Under the pieces are notes generated by a model. It saw only the letters and a program-made list of their open reading frames with translations, searched no databases and had not been told where the DNA came from. DNA of 64,000 nucleotides from Chryseobacterium sp. CH25 (GTDB lineage Bacteria; Bacteroidota; Bacteroidia; Flavobacteriales; Weeksellaceae). Positions within the stretch are counted from its first letter, which is position 1. Each line of letters begins with the position of its first letter. Position numbers and translations under genes: made by a program. Below are positions 60,790 to 64,000 of this stretch, one piece after another. The DNA is taken from positions 62,001 through 126,000 of the forward strand of contig NZ_NRQT01000007.1 of NCBI RefSeq assembly GCF_004119455.1, written 5' to 3'.

Positions 60790-61223
60790 ACTTTTTTTAA
60801 AGATATATTTTTAAGCAAAAAGTTAAATCCTATCACTATAAAAATAGTTATTATGTGTGCTTTCTCAAGATTCCTCACTAATTGTTTAAAAATTATACTT
60901 TTCTATTTGATTAAGAGAAAACAAAATATAAGTTTTCAGTATTTAAAATCACTGACCTATTGAATAATTAAAAAATTAATCCATTTATAATCAATCGATT
61001 AAAAATAAATTTCAAAAAATGAACCTTTTTTTCAGATAAAAAATATTCTTATGAGAACTTCTTTCAAAAATAAAATTTAAAATCATTTCCCTCATCATTG
61101 AATTAAAACAATATAACTATCTATTATTCTTTAAATTATAAACTTTCCAAAAAAAACAACTGTGAAATAAAAGCAATACCTTCGTGTAAGAATGGATTTT
61201 TATTCATCTATTTTGTGTTTTTG

Positions 61224-61244
61224 CCCTGTAATTCTTTTGCAGGG
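61224..61244 (+). other. Orphan terminator-like hairpin
   Basis: CCCTGTAA (61224-61231) pairs with TTGCAGGG (61237-61244), with one non-pairing position, and TATTTTA follows. No gene ends nearby on the plus strand, so it might close a short unannotated RNA. Confidence 0.4.
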
Positions 61245-61310
61245 TATTTTACATACATATTCTTAAGAAAAGAAGAGGTTGGGTAAACAATCGCAAAGTT
61301 TTATATTTTT

Positions 61311-61325
61311 TATTTAGACTAAATA
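61311..61325. promoter_or_regulatory. Palindrome TATTTAG-A-CTAAATA upstream of the cupin gene
   Basis: A perfect 15-base palindrome about 65 bases before the -7 box. It shares TATTTAGAYTAAAT with the feo operator. Confidence 0.5.
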
Positions 61326-61389
61326 ATATAAAATAAATTGAATCATTGATTAAAAAAAATTAAACGCTGGTTCATAAATATTTATTTAA

Positions 61390-61397
61390 TAATTTTG
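61390..61397 (+). promoter_or_regulatory. -7 box of the cupin-like gene
   Basis: TAATTTTG matches TAnnTTTG and ends 18 bases before the ATG at 61416. A weak -33 (CTGG near 61367-61370) is correctly spaced. Confidence 0.55.
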
Positions 61398-61415
61398 TAA
61401 CATAAAATTTACAAA

Positions 61416-62297
61416 ATGGGAATTATTTTAAAGCCTATAGATGTTGTAGATGATATTTCTAAAGAGGAATTCTTCGAAAAATATCTAAAGCCAAGAAGGC
61501 CCGTTGTCATCAAGAATATGGCAAAAAAGTGGCCTGCTTACCAAAAATGGACGATGGAATATATGAAGGAGGTTGTAGGAGATGTGGAGGTCCCGTTATA
61601 TGACAGCTCAAAAGCAGATCCTTCTGCTCCCATCAATGCTTCTGCAGCCCAAATGAAATTCGGTGATTATATAGATCTTATTCAGAGAGAGCCTACTGAT
61701 CTTAGAATTTTCCTTTTTGACCCGATAAAATACGCTCCGAAACTTCTGGAAGATTATATTTCTCCTAAAGAATTGATGGGTGGTTTCCTTGATAAATATC
61801 CGAATATGTTCTTCGGAGGAAAAGGATCCGTAACATTTCTGCATTTCGATATCGACATGGCGCACATTTTCCACACTCATTTCAACGGAAGAAAGCATGT
61901 TCTTCTTTTCGATTATAAGTGGCGTGAAAGATTGTACCAGATTCCTTATGCAACTTATGCTCTGGAAGATTATGATATTGAGAATCCTGATTTCACAAAG
62001 TTCCCTGCACTAGATGGCGTAGAAGGTATTGAATGTTTCTTGGAACATGGTGACACTTTATTTATGCCTACAGGATGGTGGCACTGGATGAAATACCTTG
62101 ATGGATCTTTCTCAATCTCATTAAGAGCCTGGGATAAATCATGGGCAGTAAAGGCACATTCTTTATGGAATCTTACAGTACAGCGTAAATTTGACGACAT
62201 TATGAAGTCTAATTTCAAAAAGAAATACATGGACTGGAAAGAGAAAATGGCTGTTAAAAGAGCTGAAGTAGCTTTAAAAAGAGGCTTACCAAGATAA
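61416..62297 (+). CDS. Cupin-like (JmjC-fold) domain protein, putative Fe(II)/2-oxoglutarate oxygenase
   Basis: A 293-residue protein of the cupin_8/JmjC type. The metal triad is visible as His143-x-Asp145 (TFLHFDIDMAH) and His223 (MPTGWWHWM), and Lys160 (NGRKHVLLF) is in place to hold 2-oxoglutarate. The N-terminal motif RRPVVIKNMAKKWPAY is standard for the family. Members hydroxylate protein side chains; a target cannot be named. The iron dependence fits the possible iron-type palindrome upstream. Confidence 0.88.
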   Translation: MGIILKPIDVVDDISKEEFFEKYLKPRRPVVIKNMAKKWPAYQKWTMEYMKEVVGDVEVPLYDSSKADPSAPINASAAQMKFGDYIDLIQREPTDLRIFLFDPIKYAPKLLEDYISPKELMGGFLDKYPNMFFGGKGSVTFLHFDIDMAHIFHTHFNGRKHVLLFDYKWRERLYQIPYATYALEDYDIENPDFTKFPALDGVEGIECFLEHGDTLFMPTGWWHWMKYLDGSFSISLRAWDKSWAVKAHSLWNLTVQRKFDDIMKSNFKKKYMDWKEKMAVKRAEVALKRGLPR

Positions 62298-62300
62298 ATA

Positions 62301-62330
62301 AAAAAGACGTTTCAATGAAACGTCTTTTTT
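62301..62330. terminator. Bidirectional terminator
   Basis: AAAAAGACGTTTCA pairs exactly with TGAAACGTCTTTTT, with A and T runs on the two sides, between the convergent cupin and M14 genes. Confidence 0.92.
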
Positions 62331-62355
62331 AGCTTAACTATTTATTTTCAAGCAG

Positions 62356-64000
62356 TTATAAAACTCTAAATACAGGATACTGTCTGAAAGTTTTTTCTTC
62401 AAAATAAGGAGAATGCCTGTACACCCAATCTAACTGGGCATTACCATCTTCTGATAGCTTTTTGTCTGATTTTTTTGCTGTTTCAAAAGCTTCTTTCAGT
62501 TTTGAATCTTTCTTCAACAGTTCTGCAGCAGTATCTTCAAAGATGTAAGCTGAATAATATTCTTTCTGAGCCAGAATACCATCAAAGAAGTTCCAGTTAA
62601 AAAAAGAGTCTAATGCTTCAGGTTCAAGGGTTTCTATAATATATTTAACCCCGGGTTGATTAGTAGAAACAATATAGTCTCCTGCTGCAAATTTCTGCTC
62701 TCTTTTGGTGGCATCTACTGTAGTTTCATAGTGCACATAATGTCCTTCATAAGGGTTTTTTACGGTTTTAAAGTCTTTGATTTTATAAGATTCTACGGCA
62801 ATAGTACTATCTTTCTGAATGGATTTCATCTGAATACCATTTCTTCTAAATTCCTCAAGAACTCTGTATTGTGATTGTGGGATCACATAGTATTTAGGAA
62901 TGGTAATATATCCTGTAGGAACCGCTGTGGTAAAAAGCTTTATATTCTTTGTAAAAGGCTTGTTTCTGTCATAATACAGTCTTGGCTTCCCGGAGATTTC
63001 ACTTGGCTTATAGTTGCCTTCATAGCCTTTAAAATCCATGGTTGTATACTTTGTAGAATCAATTTTCCAGCGGATTCCGTATTGCTTCCCAGCCTGATAC
63101 TGCTTAAGATTTTCTATACGAAGCTGTTTTATTTTCTGATAATCTTTATCCAGATTTTGCAGATTCACCAACATGTATTTGTAGGTAGCATCTACTCTTT
63201 TATCATAAGGTTTCAGCATATGGGTCTCAGGAACGGTTCCTAAAGAATTAAACAAAGTGGTATAACCTGTAGAATATCTCGGAGAATCCTCGAATGATGC
63301 AAAACCAACCTCAGGAATATCACCGTGAATATTCACGTAAGGCGTACTCTCGTAGCCTAATTTCTTCATATCATCAAGGTTTTTAGCCTGATAATCATTG
63401 TAAAAGTAGTTCCCTAATATATTTCCTAAGCGTTCTTTAAAGGTTGAGATATAAGTAAAAGTATACTGATAATCAGCTCCGTTACTAACGTGGTTATCAA
63501 TAAAGACATCTGGTTTTAGCCATTGATAGATTTCCTGGAAGCTTCTCGCATTTTTAGTGTCAGCTTTAATAAAGTCTCTGTTCAGGTCATAGTTCCTTGC
63601 ATTTCCTCTGAACCCGTACTGTTCCGGACCATTCTGATTGGCTCTTGAATGGGAGCCTCTGTTCAGCATTCCGCTGATATTGTAGGCTGAAATAGCAGCA
63701 ATGATAAAGTTTTGCGGCGGTTTTATCTTCTTAGTAGCTAAATCCCTCATCAGCATCATGGTGGCATCAATGCCATCCGGTTCCCCTGGGTGAATTCCGT
63801 TGTTGACAAAGAGAATAGCTTTATCTTTTCTCAGTTTTTCAATATTCTTTTCAGGAAAGGGATTGTAAACAACTACATAGATCGGTTTTCCGTTATCATC
63901 TTCTCCTTTTTTAAGATATTGAATGGTATTAAAGTTTTTAACCAGATCCTGATAATAGGTGTTCATTTCATCATAGGTAACGGTTTGGTTACCATTTCCT
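62356..64000 (-). CDS. M14 family zinc carboxypeptidase (5' end beyond the window)
   Basis: The frame is open through the last base of the window. Codons before the Met at 63966 (NQTVTYDE) read as coding, so the start lies outside. Zinc ligands of M14 peptidases are visible: His and Glu in GIHPGEPDG, and a later His in FIDNHVSNG. The catalytic Glu may be that in VPETHMLKPY. The remaining 300 residues form an alpha/beta domain common to Bacteroidota M14 proteins. If the missing part holds a signal peptide, as is usual for the group, the enzyme acts in the periplasm or outside. Confidence 0.9.
   Translation of the reverse strand, partial: GNGNQTVTYDEMNTYYQDLVKNFNTIQYLKKGEDDNGKPIYVVVYNPFPEKNIEKLRKDKAILFVNNGIHPGEPDGIDATMMLMRDLATKKIKPPQNFIIAAISAYNISGMLNRGSHSRANQNGPEQYGFRGNARNYDLNRDFIKADTKNARSFQEIYQWLKPDVFIDNHVSNGADYQYTFTYISTFKERLGNILGNYFYNDYQAKNLDDMKKLGYESTPYVNIHGDIPEVGFASFEDSPRYSTGYTTLFNSLGTVPETHMLKPYDKRVDATYKYMLVNLQNLDKDYQKIKQLRIENLKQYQAGKQYGIRWKIDSTKYTTMDFKGYEGNYKPSEISGKPRLYYDRNKPFTKNIKLFTTAVPTGYITIPKYYVIPQSQYRVLEEFRRNGIQMKSIQKDSTIAVESYKIKDFKTVKNPYEGHYVHYETTVDATKREQKFAAGDYIVSTNQPGVKYIIETLEPEALDSFFNWNFFDGILAQKEYYSAYIFEDTAAELLKKDSKLKEAFETAKKSDKKLSEDGNAQLDWVYRHSPYFEEKTFRQYPVFRVL

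Larger units (their letters stand above)
60745..61415. other. Largest gene-free gap (671 bases), AT-rich
   Basis: It contains the beta-barrel gene promoter on the left and the cupin gene promoter and a palindrome on the right. Between them lies an isolated hairpin at 61224-61244. No coding frame of useful length was seen in either direction, and the middle (about 60830-61170) shows nothing I can name. Confidence 0.6.

Noticed and set aside
1..64000. CRISPR array, transposase genes, rRNA genes
   Set aside because: The repeats present are dispersed single elements without regular spacers, and no IS-type or rRNA sequence was recognised.

Overview
The window looks like a chromosomal segment of a Bacteroidota bacterium of the Flavobacteriales, most probably Chryseobacterium or a close Weeksellaceae relative. 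The evidence is low GC, Bacteroidota -7 promoter boxes (TAnnTTTG), GLPGLI, DUF5690, DUF3127 and DUF4421 families, a type IX secretion sorting tail, TonB-dependent receptors with N-terminal carboxypeptidase-regulatory-like domains, and the flavobacterial order of the division and cell-wall (dcw) cluster. No transposase, integrase, phage gene or CRISPR array was seen.

Layout. 1-2.5 kb: the end of an uncharacterised gene, then elaA, engB and an alpha/beta hydrolase. 2.7-19.6 kb: the dcw cluster mraZ-rsmH-ftsL-ftsI-murE-mraY-murD-ftsW-murG-murC-ftsQ-ftsA-ftsZ followed by a YqeY-domain gene, with an MraZ operator in front and small palindromic repeats in the gaps. 20-29 kb: bacilliredoxin, GH3-family protein, two lipoproteins, two tandem membrane-anchored EEP phosphatases, a rhomboid protease, mutL, a DUF1275 protein and a Usp-like protein. 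29.8-31.9 kb: an OmpR/HAMP-kinase two-component pair. 32.1-41.4 kb: the most interesting block, an apparent organophosphonate uptake and breakdown locus (XRE-cupin regulator, TonB-dependent receptor, MFS-like DUF5690 transporter, TIGR03364-type FAD oxidoreductase, PhnX-like HAD hydrolase, and a T9SS-secreted alkaline-phosphatase-superfamily enzyme). Two parts of this block share a palindromic operator-like sequence. 41.5-47.5 kb: GNAT, MocR regulator, XRE regulator, a five-tRNA cluster (four Leu, one Gly), a DUF3127 protein with an SSB-like tail, aat and an EamA transporter. 47.9-56.3 kb: TPR protein, quinone-oxidoreductase-like enzyme, Crp/Fnr regulator, glmM, DUF4421 protein and a feoAB operon ending in a Cys-rich membrane peptide. 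56.4-64 kb: a GLPGLI protein and an outer-membrane beta-barrel protein that share an ECF-sigma-like promoter, a DinB protein between them, a cupin-like (JmjC-fold) protein, and an M14 carboxypeptidase running off the end.

How the genes may work together. The dcw genes make peptidoglycan precursors and the divisome. The 32-41 kb genes can be read as one path: a secreted enzyme frees a phosphonate or phosphoryl headgroup, the receptor and MFS protein import it, the FAD enzyme oxidises the amine, and the PhnX-like hydrolase releases phosphate. This is inference from family membership and shared cis elements.

Data caution. Six genes (ftsQ tail, ftsZ, the DUF1275 gene, the XRE-cupin gene, the Crp/Fnr gene and the beta-barrel gene) are frameshifted, and every one is repaired by adding a single base, in nearly all cases to a homopolymer run. 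This looks more like systematic under-calling of homopolymers than real gene decay, so the breaks should be checked against raw reads.
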